The notes under the pieces: generated by a model
Database searches by the model: none
What the model was told of the DNA's origin: nothing
What the model saw: only the letters and a program-made list of their open reading frames with translations
Assembly: GCA_022539475.1 (NCBI GenBank)
Contig: VCMS01000084.1
Location: 124,001-188,000 of the forward strand
Length of the DNA: 64,000 nucleotides
Source of the DNA: Gracilaria domingensis
Taxonomy: Eukaryota > Rhodophyta > Florideophyceae > Gracilariales > Gracilariaceae
Reading direction: 5' to 3'
Translations under genes and position numbers: made by a program
In this document: one piece after another, positions 29,807 through 40,273 of the stretch
How the letters are laid out: each line of letters opens with the position of its first letter
Position numbering within the stretch: position 1 is the stretch's first letter

Positions 29807-30335
29807 TAGACCTACCCCAGCTTATATCTGTATTTCGTTAGAAACTAAAACACTTACGAATTTCTTGGAGTTTGAGAGAAAAGTGTGTAACTAACGTCAA
29901 AATTCTAATTTATCAAAATCGTAGAGAACTTCAATTCATAGAGTGTTTTAGAAACCACTGTTGTAGACGGTCCATGTTTCGAGAGACAATAGAGTTTTCT
30001 CTTGGAACACTTAGTCTTCTACGGTTACAGTAGCGTACTTCATATATTGGGTGAATTATGAAACCAATTTTGGTAGGTCATCGACATATCTACGAAAAAC
30101 TGAGTTATCTCCAGTTGACTCACAATTCTACGTTGATGCTACCTAAACTTAGCCAGCTTATAGTTTTACAAGTACGTGCTTGTCTTACGAGATGTGTTAG
30201 AATGACATAGAAAATTTTTTTAATTTGGCAGATTTTTAATAACTTCTGGATAGCTGCAAAAACTGTAATTGACATGCACTAATTGAATAAGATTAATATT
30301 TTAACGAAATACAGATATAACCTGAGGTAGGTCTA
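29807..30335. mobile_element. Tc1/mariner-type MITE
   Basis: A 525-bp AT-rich non-coding element (29809-30333) is flanked by TA on both sides (29807-29808, 30334-30335). The ends are inverted over about 32 bp: left GACCTACCCCAGCTTATATC, right read on the other strand GACCTACCTCAGGTTATATC, followed on both sides by TGTATTTCGTTA. A TA duplication fits the Tc1/mariner superfamily. It has no transposase. Confidence 0.85.
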
Positions 30336-30541
30336 CTGGAAAGAGCTCCGTTTTGCTTTCATCTCTGCCGAACAAGAAGGTTTGATAGGGAATATCGGCG
30401 ATGTAGTAAACCAAACAGTGAACCGCCCCAGACAGTGTTGTTTTCGTCTACATTTTTTTTTCGTCGCACGTGCTTCGCGCGTGTCTACATCACCGTAGTA
30501 CTCCTCATCGTGAGGGTGCACTCGGCAGAGATGACGGTGTG
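30336..30541. other. Short unassigned stretch between elements
   Basis: About 200 bp between the MITE and the left LTR of element C. No feature is recognised. This and the flank at 48698 should be the old chromosomal sequence around element C. Confidence 0.4.
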
Positions 30542-30785
30542 TGTGGTGCAGCTGATGAATAAGTTCAAGAAGTTGTTATTGTTCTGTTTACTGACTGTCT
30601 ACCTTGTCAGACGATGCTGGGCGCTGAGTTCTGCGCCTTTTATACTGCCTAGTTCTACGCTACCTCTCCTAAGTAAGGTTCATTCATTTCCTCTCCCAAC
30701 CGATATTATTTCACGGCGTCTTTGCATTCGAGCATAATGCAATTCAGCTTCGTTGCATTGCTCAGCATTCTTCGTGACTTCTACA
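30542..30785 (-). repeat. Element C 3' LTR
   Basis: Read on the minus strand it begins TGTAGAAGTCACGAAG and ends GCTGCACCACA. It matches 48454-48697 over its full 244 bp, including the segment with CTAAGTAAGGTTCATTCATT (plus strand). Confidence 0.75.
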
Positions 30786-30836
30786 TTAGCTTTTCTTCAA
30801 AAAATTTTTTTTAACGTTTAGGTACTATTCTTTGTG

Positions 30837-31280
30837 CTAATCTCGAATCATCCATTGCTCAACTGAATGTTTGATAATTTTTTGAAGAATCTGATTAAAT
30901 ACTTGGTTCTTTGTTTCCTTTGTCAAAATGTCTGCTGGATTAAATTCAGAACGTATAAACCCAACGTCGGTGATTTCGGTTTCATCATAAGCTGCTCTGA
31001 CAGCACAAATATCAATTAGTAATCTCTTCTCTGCAGTTGAGGATGATTTGGTAATTACGTCAAAAAGACTTTTAGAATCCGTAAAAATTTTGATGGGAAT
31101 GTTTCTTCCTAGCAAGTCGTTTAGATCGTGCCTCAAAGTGTATGTGTAATCGAAAGCATCTGCAAAAGCATAAAATTCTCCTCCAAGTACCGAGCGAACA
31201 ACCCGTCTGCTTTTGTCATTTTTGTAATGTATAATACTGCAATTATTATATTTGTCACATAAAAGTACCATGTATCCCAA
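30837..31280 (-). pseudogene. Element C RNase H
   Basis: A 147-residue open frame with copia RNase H motifs: GGEFYAFADAFDYTYTLRHD, KIFTDSKSLFDVITKSSSTA and FNPADILTKE. The domain removes RNA from the RNA/DNA hybrid. It ends 51 bp from the 3' LTR. It is separated from RT by stops and frame changes. Confidence 0.8.
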
Positions 31281-31343
31281 CTGAGATTTTAAATCCTCGT
31301 TGTTTGCAAATGACGCATCGCTGTATACCCGAATATGTGGTGA

Positions 31344-32509
31344 TTACAGATCCCTAGGTTTACATTTGAGTCTACAAACTTTGTCAGATTTCAGTTGCTT
31401 AATGAGCTTGTTCATCCTTTTGCTTAGTTTCGAATTAAATTTTCTTTCGGATACTTGTTCAGTTCGATTAACAAAATACGAGATTTCTGGATGAGAATAC
31501 ACCAACCAATCTAGTTGAGGTCTTTTTGAGCTAAATTTCTTATAGTCATGTATGTCTTTGATTAGAGATATTTTGTGGAGAAAATCATCCTGACTAATTC
31601 GTAGTTTCCATTTGTTGGACTTAGTTCCATTCCGGAAAACTTGAAGCTGTTCATTATTCATTCTCGTGAATCAAAACGTTGCAATTTAGTATCTGTTAAG
31701 CACATAAATTCATTATTTCCTGAATTAATGGAGTCACCTACAAATGATCCGAGAATTCCTAGAAGCTAATTACAATTCATTTTAAAGAAACGGGAGATAT
31801 CAATTTTGAGAGATTTCATCTTTAAGTCATCCTTAAGATGCATCATCATCGTCTTATTCCAATAATCACTTGCGTCTGGTGATCCGTAAAGTGGTTTGAT
31901 CAATTTAAGAACCTTGTCCGAGTGTAGATTCATTTCTTTTGGAGGTTTCATATAAACATTTCTTGCTAGGTTCTGGCTGCTTTGAATGTATGCCTGAGTT
32001 AGGTCATGACTCCATATTTTCCATCCGAATATTGCTGCTAATGAAATAATCAATCGTACTGAACTATGCCGGACAGTTCTTGCGTTATGAACAAGATAAT
32101 TCTGATCCTTATCTGAAAATCCTTCGGCGACTAGGCGAGCTTTATATATTTCATCCGAAGTTCCAGGATTTTTGAGGCAGCAGACAAAACGAGATCCGAT
32201 AATATTTGCATTTTTTTGTAGTGCATTTCTTGCTACAATTTTCCATGTTCCTCTTCGAATAAGTCCTGCTATTTCCTTCTCTTTTACTGCCAAAACTTTT
32301 GGTGAATCCTTCGTTTTATATCTTGGTGCTAGTACTTCTGTTACGTATGTCTCTTGTTCGTTTAGAGTTCCATTTTCGTTCTCTTTCTCTTTAGAATGGT
32401 AATTGCTCAACATGTACTTCAATAAATGTTCGAAATTGTTTGGGATCCATGTCTTCTTTGGTTCTGTTCCATCGATGTATGACTTCGCTTGTGTGATACT
32501 GTGTTGCAC
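31344..32509 (-). pseudogene. Element C reverse transcriptase
   Basis: Frames 31766-32509 and 31344-31661 cover RT. They show GTWKIVARNALQ, SRFVCCLKNPGTSDEIYKAR, the fingers-palm motif KIWSHDLTQAYIQS and KLIKPLYGSPDASDYWNK. Between them GSFVGDSINSG is the active-site region, where YVDD has become FVGD, with stops nearby. It copied element RNA into DNA and is now inactive. Confidence 0.75.
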
Positions 32510-32547
32510 TTTTCCTTCTTTTTTTCTGACGAAATTTTGTTTTCCGT

Positions 32548-33954
32548 CTACTTTTGTAACCTCAAATGGTCCAGTCCAGTTTGGAGATTGCTTCTCTCTG
32601 TAAATGAGAAATTTTTTCCCGGTTCGAACTCATAGTATAGTGTTTCTGGTAATCTTGCGTCAATTGCTCGCTTCAGACGAATTTCGTTAGAGATTATTTC
32701 CATTTCAGACAGTGCGGTGAGAAGCGCTTTCATTCGATCTTCTTGGTCCGGTAATTTTGTATGGATGCCAGGGAGCCGTGGTAAAACTCCGAACATTAGT
32801 GATGATGGTACTAGTCCTTCAGGGTTCATTGTGTCATTCATTGCTTTTACTGCTGTTCCCAATACCAATTTGTCGTCTTGAATTTCGGTGTCGTACTTTA
32901 TCTTTTGAAGTATGCGTCGCAATCGGGCGTGATAGCGTTTTCCGGCTCGGAATGAATTATTGCTTTCTACTCCAGAGAGCGAGAAGTCAATACCAAATTC
33001 TGTTATGATAGATTTCCATCTCTCAGATTTGAAAACTGTGGCTTAATCACATTTGATTGAATCAGGGTATCTATTGTATACTGTGGCCCAACATTCCAGG
33101 AAAGCATTCCAAATGTCGTCTATTGACTGTCCTTCAACGAATCTAGCTGCTTTCAAATGTGTTTGTAAATCTACGACGTGTAATACAGCCTTCTGGTTGA
33201 TGAAAAACAGATCGAGAGCGAATCTTTGATTGAATATTACTCTTCGTGGAAATGACACACGGAATCTTTGAGGTTTAGGACTAATTCTTTTACATGTCGG
33301 GCAGGCTTTAGTGATCTCGGTAAGTAGCTGTTTTGTTTCATAATTCACTTCTGGAGGTGTAGCTCTTTTGAGGAGATTGAACAATTTTCCAACAGACGGA
33401 TGATAAAAATGTAGATGCATTTTTCGAAGTTCTGCCTTAGTAAAAAATGTTGAAAATTCGTTCCATTCCAAGTAAATGTGTCGAAGTTTTCGTATGACGT
33501 CCATTTCCCAACCATTCTTGCAAACGAGTTTGTTAATAACGTTGTCCACATATAGTTGTTCTCGATCTAGGAAGTCTAATCCTAGTAGTAAAGGGATATT
33601 ACAATTGATTACGTCTACACTTAGTTTTAAAACTCTACCTTCTGGTGCACAGATGCGAATTGAAATTCTAGCGATACTTCTAACTTTAGGGTTTCCTAAA
33701 GGAAAACGAATTGATGATTTTTTCTTCTGAAAATTAATGCCTTGTGTCTTACAATATGCTTTGGCTTGTGCTTTTCCCATGACTGATCGTTGTGCTCCAA
33801 TGTCAAGACATCCACATTTAAATTTGGAAGAATGATCTAGGTTAGCGATTTCCTTTGTTACTGCGAAGCATTTGTATTTCCGTTTGTTTTTCTTATATTT
33901 TCTATGCGCTGTACCTTTGGTAGTGCCTCGGATTCTTCTCCTGAATCCACGCAT
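32548..33954 (-). pseudogene. Element C protease and integrase
   Basis: Frame 33043-33954 has the protease motif CLDIGAQRSVMG (DIG in place of DTG/DSG), the integrase zinc domain (HLHFYHPSVGK, CPTCKR) and the core with D in FALDLFF and the second D just before a stop (SIKCD). After frame changes the third acidic residue lies near VESNNSF (about 32960), and the C-terminal part runs at 32548-32922. Confidence 0.7.
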
Positions 33955-34237
33955 ACGAGAGTTCCGCTTTAAAAATCTTCAAGGCGAAATTGGGTGGTGT
34001 CAAGATCTATTGCATTAAAGTGGGTACCAAGAATATTATCTTCGTCATCTGAACTAGATTCTTCTTCTGACTTGGATGCGATTTCTTCCTTATTCCCGTT
34101 GACTTCAAAAAATTCCCTTGGGTCTTCCTCGTCAGAAGATTCCTCGTTCTGTTCTCAAATCTCAAAAAGTACTTGCTTCAAAGCCTTGTTTTGATCCGGA
34201 TACTTATTTTTCTAATATGATTGAACTTTACGGGCGG

Positions 34238-35682
34238 CTATGGCGGCCACATCTCTCGGATGTCGACAATGGCGAAGTAAATGACCGGTTTCACCACAAC
34301 TGAAACAAGCTCTGTTACGATAAAGAGGCATAACGTTATTCTTATTTCTTCCATATCGGACTGGAGGATATCTGCGTGATGATTGATATAGAATGTCCGA
34401 AGTTTTGCCTTCCTTTGAAATGCTGAAGATATTAGTCTTATTTCTGGCCTTAGATTCTTCATTTTCCCGTTTAATGGCTCCTTCAAGTTGTGAGAAAAAA
34501 TCTTGGTAAGACAGATTTTCGGTGTCAAGTCGGGTTATTGGGTTACTGGCCTATTTATGTCCGATTACTGCTTTCCGTAGATAGTTTTTCTTGTTAGCTT
34601 CCGATTGGCAATAAGCTGGTCCTTGTCGGGAAAGTTTAGCAATTTCACTAGTAATTTTCCTGAGTGCCTTGGCTTTTGTGCCCGAAGAATCAAAAAAAGT
34701 GTCAATCCGAATTGTAGCCAGATGATTCTCGACCATTTTCTGTCCTGAAAACGAATTTTATTCTTTTTGCATAATTTGGAGTGCTGCGTCGAGAGAATTT
34801 TCCTGGTTTCGGATATTGATAGAAAAACATCGGCGAGCATCATCGCGTAGAATATAATGAAGAGATTCCCAGGCTTCACTTGCGGTAAATCGTAATCATT
34901 CAGAGCAGTCTCGTATTCTTCGAAAACATCCGGCCAAAACTCATTCTCTGTACCTGAAAATTTTGTACACGATTGCTTAAAACGCATTGCTTGGTTATGG
35001 GCTATTTTTGGTACATTAACAGATATAGTCTGGGAATTGATATTTTCGATGATATTATCGTTCTGTTGTTTTCTTCTCTCAGGTTCGTTGTCGACAAGTT
35101 GGAATTGAATTGGATTCCGTAAAGTTTGAATTTGGATGAGTTCGTCATTTTCTCTTCGTGGAGCTTGCGGAGTTGCGGAAGCGTTAGACAATGATGACCT
35201 GTGTAACGTTTCTCGGCAATATTCCGTTCTGCTTCGGTTACATATATGGTATATGCCAATCGATACATTGTTCTAGGGATTCAGTGTTCGACTAATGTTC
35301 CTCCAAGGTTGACAAAAAGTCTGGAGAGTGAGCTAAAATTTGCAGTATTGAGGGGGATCAAATAACATTTCCGGGGAGAAATCACTTCTGTAGAATTCGG
35401 CAAGTTGATCCGCAGTCATATTCGAAACGTCAGGAATGACTTTTGAAGGCTGTTGTTTAACATCAGTGTAGATCCAGAATTTGCTCGTGTAGTGGTTCGG
35501 TTGGCAACATTTCCAGGAGTTAAATTATCTGGAATTGGTGATTCGAAGGGTGGGAAAGGTAGCCTAGTGTTTGTTGGTGGTGTGGACACAACTTGTGCTT
35601 GGTCCTCAGTATTATTCACTTGAATTGGGTGATACGTATTGCTTCTGGTTGTTAACGGCCTTGATCTATCCCGTTGAACCAT
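34238..35682 (-). pseudogene. Element C gag
   Basis: Pieces at 35416-35682 (likely N-terminus, MVQRDRSRPLTTRSN), 34565-35268 (FSGTENEFWPDVFEEYETAL, a gag core) and 34238-34528. In the last, the correct frame at about 34260-34315 gives a complete zinc knuckle, CFSCGETGHLLRHC. Stops and frameshifts separate the pieces. The protein formed the particle and bound RNA. Confidence 0.7.
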
Positions 35683-35850
35683 TTTTCTAATGTAATAATA
35701 TGAATTAGTTCACCTTATGACTATATCCGCCTTGTTTTTTCTTTTTTTTAATGGTTTTTGCGGCAAACGTTGTAAAACCTTGTAATTATTGTTCCATTTT
35801 ACTATTCCCGTTGTTTTGGTATTGTTTTTCTTTTATTCGGGTAAATTTAC

Positions 35851-36588
35851 TGTAGTGCAATGTCTGCAAGCAGGAAAACACCACGTAGACGTTCGGGATC
35901 TTCCTCTATTGAGGGCAACCCAGAGAACAGAGCCTCTCTGGAATGGCACGACTAGCCGGGTGTAAGACCGAGGCCAACTTATGACAAAGGGGCGTTGAGA
36001 GCTGAGCAGAAAAAGATGACTCGCACGCCAGTATAGTAGCCTCGAAAAAAGGAGAAAACCACAGAGTAAAAAAAAGAAAGAGAGAGAAAGAGAGAGAGAG
36101 AAAAGAGGTACGGCGTATCGCCAAGGTATTACCTATACAGGGTCGAACACGACAACAGATGGTTATATTACTTCCAAAGTTGAGCTCTGTAGGGACGCAG
36201 GGTGAAACGCCGCACCGTTACAACCGGAACTCCCTCCGATAGTAGTTGTGCGACGCCGAAGGCAAGAGTGGCTAGATCCAAGATGCTTGAGGTAGAAGCA
36301 CCATGGTTTGAACACTTTACTGGTGCGACGGCGGCGACGCCGTCGCACTAAGTAGTGTCCACACTAGAATTAATAAATAGTATTAACTAAACCTCTCTCT
36401 AATTGTGGCAACCGCCCACGTGTAGTGGCCAACCTCCCTTTAGCTCCACCGTTTCCCACGTGTCCGAACCATCTCAATGGCAACCACTAGCAAATACTAG
36501 TCTTATACTGGTGTGTACCAGGCACACCCGTACACGGGAAGTATGACTAAGTCTAGTCAGAATCCTCACAAATGAGCGTTGCACTACA
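35851..36588 (-). repeat. Element D 3' LTR
   Basis: 738 bp. It contains a purine-rich AG tract near 36067-36107 and an 11-bp perfect hairpin at 36323-36348 (arms GTGCGACGGCG and CGCCGTCGCAC, loop GCGA). Confidence 0.9.
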
Positions 36589-36631
36589 TATTCTCCTTCT
36601 TAGGCGGTAATACAACCTCGAAGAGGGCAGA

Positions 36632-38578
36632 ATGGCGCCGAGCCAAGAGAATATAAGTGCAGCGCTCCCCGGTCTTCCGCCATATCCTTCTTCCTCTCCC
36701 GTGAACGACGTGCTCTTTGCCTCTGCCGTAGCAGCACCTCCTCAGAGTACCGAACGCTCTCTCGCTTCCGCGATCAACTTTTCTCCGACACCGGCACTAG
36801 GCCTCACTATGAGTGGCGTTCCACCGAACCAACCTCCGAACCGACCACCGTTCCCGCAAGGGGGCTTCACCGGATTCCGCTCCCTACCGCTCCCTCAACA
36901 GGGCTCCAACCCGTCCGCGGGGCAATCTAACAACGCCGCTGGATCCTCCACACAGCACGCCGCTCTCGCCGGTCCCGTTCTCGGGTTCCACCCAGGTGTA
37001 GTCTGGCCGTCCTTCACCTCCCTTGTAGTGCTCAACCCGGCGAACCAGCGAGATGCAGGACGTCTCCGGCTGGCGCCGGGGTTCCACCCGACTGCAGTGT
37101 TCAACGAAAGCCTCATCACTGAGTATGCCGACCGGGGCAACACCCTTCCGGGGAATCTCCCAGCAATGGTGACCACTTCGTGGGATTGGCGTACGCGCAC
37201 CGCGATTCCTGTCCATCAAGTTGCACGAGAGAACCGGCAATCCCGGGAAGAAGCCCATTCCAACTTTGTCATGTTGGCTTACAAACGGCAAGACCGGGCG
37301 CCCTTCGAGTTCCCGATCCCGCCAGGGATGGACTACGATGTAGCGTTGTACCGCACCCGCGGGGAAATTAGTTACTGCGATGGCCTAGCGGAGTTGGAAA
37401 CCTTCACCTGGCGAGGAATGCTCGTTCCACGGCAGGAAGCCATATGCTGGACAAGAACGATTCTTCGGGCTGAGTTTCGATACCTCCCCCGCCGTTCGCG
37501 GTCTAACTTCCTTCAGAACTTCATCCGCCATGAGAGGTGGTCTCGATCCCAATTTGGGTACTTCGCTCTGTATCAGAACGTGAAGATCCGCCATATCGCG
37601 GCTGCGCACCGACAGGGTCGGTATGTACCTCTGCCAGAGTGGTGGAGTTACCTCGAGGCATGCCGGGGGTGCTACATCGAGTTGGCCCCGGTATTCACCT
37701 ACTTAGGGTCATACCTGCTCACAGATCCCAGAACTGGGTAGTGATCGGTTGTAGTCACCGAGTGGGCTGTCCGCACCGCGGCATTTATTCTCGCTGAGGC
37801 ATACGACCAGTATCGACTATGGTTCATCCCTCCCCGCGTGCGGGAGGCCATCCGAAGTTTGGACTTGTAAGTCCCCCTCGGAGGTCCTGCGAACAACGAC
37901 GAGGTGTTGAGCCTTCTCGATTATATCGATAGTGTCGACTGGACTGAAGTGCCTCTGTCTCAGACTAGTCGCGGTAATTCCCCGAACACGGGTGGGTACG
38001 GTCCAGGTCTGGGAAGAAATACCGCTATTGCGGGCAATTACGTCTTCTTCGACCAGTGGGATTATCGGGAGGTTACCGCTGAGGAAGCTGGTGAGCTCCG
38101 TTCTGCTCCGCGGCGCGTGCCGGCCGATCACCCAACTGGGTTCGTGAACTCTGATGAGTATTACCGATAGTACCTCTGGGGAGATCCAATGGTGGAAAAT
38201 CAGCCCAAAGACACGGGAGGTGACGACATCGAGATGATCGAAGAGATCGACGCAACCCCTGCGGGGGAGAACGCCGGCTCTGCTCCGGTTTTCGGCTCCG
38301 CCTGGGCGGCTGACTTCGTCGCTCCCGCTCCGGTTCCCCTTCTGGTACCCACACCGGTTCTGATTCCGGCTCAGCCGGCTCTTCCTGCTGTTGCGGCTGC
38401 TGCAGCTCATCCCCCGCCAGTGGGTGTGAACGAAGGTGCGATCACCGCTCGCTTCCTCCGCGGCGCAGGCTTGCGTGCTAGTGCGGGCTCTGGCGACGTC
38501 ACCGCTTTGGCGGATGCCTTGGCTCAACGCCTTGGCGGTATGCCTCTCCAGGATGAGGGCGATGGCGACGGCCAGTAA
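36632..38578 (+). pseudogene. Element D antisense accessory ORF, decayed
   Basis: One reading frame of 649 codons on the strand opposite to pol, with four in-frame stops (37739, 37742, about 37868, 38168) but protein-like sequence between them. Residues 1-110 are Pro/Ser/Gly-rich. A folded-looking middle runs from about 115 to 370 (WPSFTSLVVLNPANQRDAGR, TSWDWRTRTAIPVHQ, FRYLPRRSRSNFLQNFIRHE, LPEWWSYLEACRGCYIE). A C-terminal Ala/Pro-rich and acidic tail follows (DDIEMIEEIDATPAGENAGS). No domain is recognised. It is tail to tail with pol and lies wholly inside the LTRs, 44 bp from the 3' LTR. Two stops in a row after 369 codons could also mark a true end, with the rest read separately. Confidence 0.65.
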
Positions 38579-38968
38579 TCATGAGCCGAGCTCCCTATGC
38601 GTGGGTGGTTACCTGTTCACAGTAGTATAGCCTTGAGATATAAAGATTCTTTGCTTCATACAAGTCTTCGACGTTGTCTTTCTCCTTTACCGGCACGTCC
38701 GTCTAATGCGATGCGCTGCGATACGATGCGCTGCGAAAAACGCACCCTTCGAAGGGGAAAAACCATGCTCATGGTGTGGCGGCGATGCCGTTACCAGCGA
38801 GCTGGATGAAAAACCTTCAAGCATGAGCCTTCCTTCCGAAAATCGGTGTTCTCGCGGCGCGAGCCGGTCGAACCGTCAATGCGACAGGCATTCCACCACG
38901 GTGGTATGGGCCCCATTCCCGTCACATGACGTGTGTTACCAACATGGGATTCCGTTTCCGCGGCAACC

Positions 38969-39169
38969 TCATACCACTTGGGCATCTTCCTGCGTCGCTG
39001 GTGTGGCCGTCCCGGCATGGTGGTGGTACTGTACGACCTTTGAGCGCGACAGGTGCTTGATAGGTTCGTATGTATCCCACTCTGGGTCGTAGCCGTACCA
39101 AGGGACGCCGTACTGCAAGATGCCTTCCTGGTACCAAGTATGCCCGACAATTCGGTCGACGATGTACTC
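38969..39169 (-). pseudogene. Element D chromodomain
   Basis: In the pol frame, after a stop at 39171-39173, the sequence reads EYIVDRIVGHTWYQEGILQY and then WYGYDPEWDTYEPIKHL, a recognisable chromodomain (W-x-G-Y-x-x-E-x-x-T-x-E-P pattern). Chromovirus integrases use this domain to target modified histones. It closes the pol polyprotein (stop 38969-38971). Confidence 0.75.
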
Positions 39170-40273
39170 CTAAATGTACACCTGCCGGCCTTGCCGTGTT
39201 ACGGTTACTTCATCACTTGACAACCCTTTCGGGGGAAGAGCTCCCGTGACGGGGGTAGCAGCGCACGCCTGGCTTTGCGTCGCCAGTTTCCTTCGAGGAG
39301 GAGCTTTCGAGAAGTTGCTGCGTACCGCCAGTTGGCGTGGGTCCTTCCGCTTCGGTGGCGTCGACGGAGCTGCGTGCTCACTTTTTCCGCTTGCGGCGGG
39401 GAGTCCCACCTGAGGTGGCTTTACAACCGTGCGTGCACGTGATTGTAGCAACGGTTGGCTGTCAAGCTCCCTCGGGAGAACCGCCTCCCTGTTACAGGTG
39501 TCCTTTAACGGCTGCGCCGGTGGCCTTTTTGCTTCTTTGCTCGAATTCCCGTTCTGGACGGGTACTTCTGGGTTACCGGGGTTGTGGGCACCGCTGGCGG
39601 CTTCCGATATCGCGATCTCGGCGTGCGGCTGCACTTGCGCCGATATTTCATGCCCAGTCTTTGGTGCTCTACCGTCCATGACGTGAACTCTCCCCGGAGT
39701 GTCCGGCATTCCCACAGCTGTACCGCCGGTTTCCACCGAGTCACTCGGGACTTCTTTTCCCTCACCTCGTGCCTGCTCCGCAGTATTTCCCCGGCTTCCT
39801 GGTTGTCCTGCGTTGCGTTGCGCGGTGGGTCGCGATGTCGCTGCGCTTTCCCCAGTGGGGCTTCGTTCCGACGACGTCGGCTCGGTGCCAACGGCATCCT
39901 TCGACTTCGCTTTACCCAGCGCGGCTGGTAGGCCACGAGGCCTGTTGACTTAACCGAACTCGCTTCTGCATGGGTGTCTTTACCTGTTACCTGGCAGCGG
40001 TGTAGACTTCCCAGCAACGGGGCTGTGTGTCTGGCTAGCGAGCGTGCGTTGCAGAGGCGAAGCCCGCTCACAGGCTGGAACATTCGGAGAGCTCCGTACA
40101 GTCCGTGCTTCACGGTTTTGCTCACGACGCAACGTCGGCAAGTAAACCTCAGCAGAGCTGATAACCCTCCGCTCCTTAGATGGCCGTCAGGTCTCCATCG
40201 TTAGTGCCAACGATGGAACGGAAACGGGAGTGCCATGGTGGCGATCATTTTCCGACACAGTTGGAGGGGCCGA
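39170..40273 (-). pseudogene. Element D integrase-to-chromodomain linker
   Basis: About 1.1 kb between the integrase end and the chromodomain, kept open in the pol frame at 39170-39736 (Pro/Ala/Ser/Lys-rich, low order, e.g. APSTPPKRKDPRQLAVRSNF). The frame 39505-40125 is Arg-rich and probably a shadow or frameshifted part. Such a long disordered linker (over 300 residues) is unusual for chromoviruses. Confidence 0.5.

Noticed and set aside
37537-37797. Short plus and minus ORFs inside 36632-38578
   Set aside because: They are shadows of the 649-codon antisense frame, which alone keeps a consistent phase across the whole stretch.
39505-40125. Independent Arg-rich gene on the minus strand
   Set aside because: It overlaps the pol-frame linker of element D (39170-39736), has no domain and is best read as a shadow or frameshifted part.
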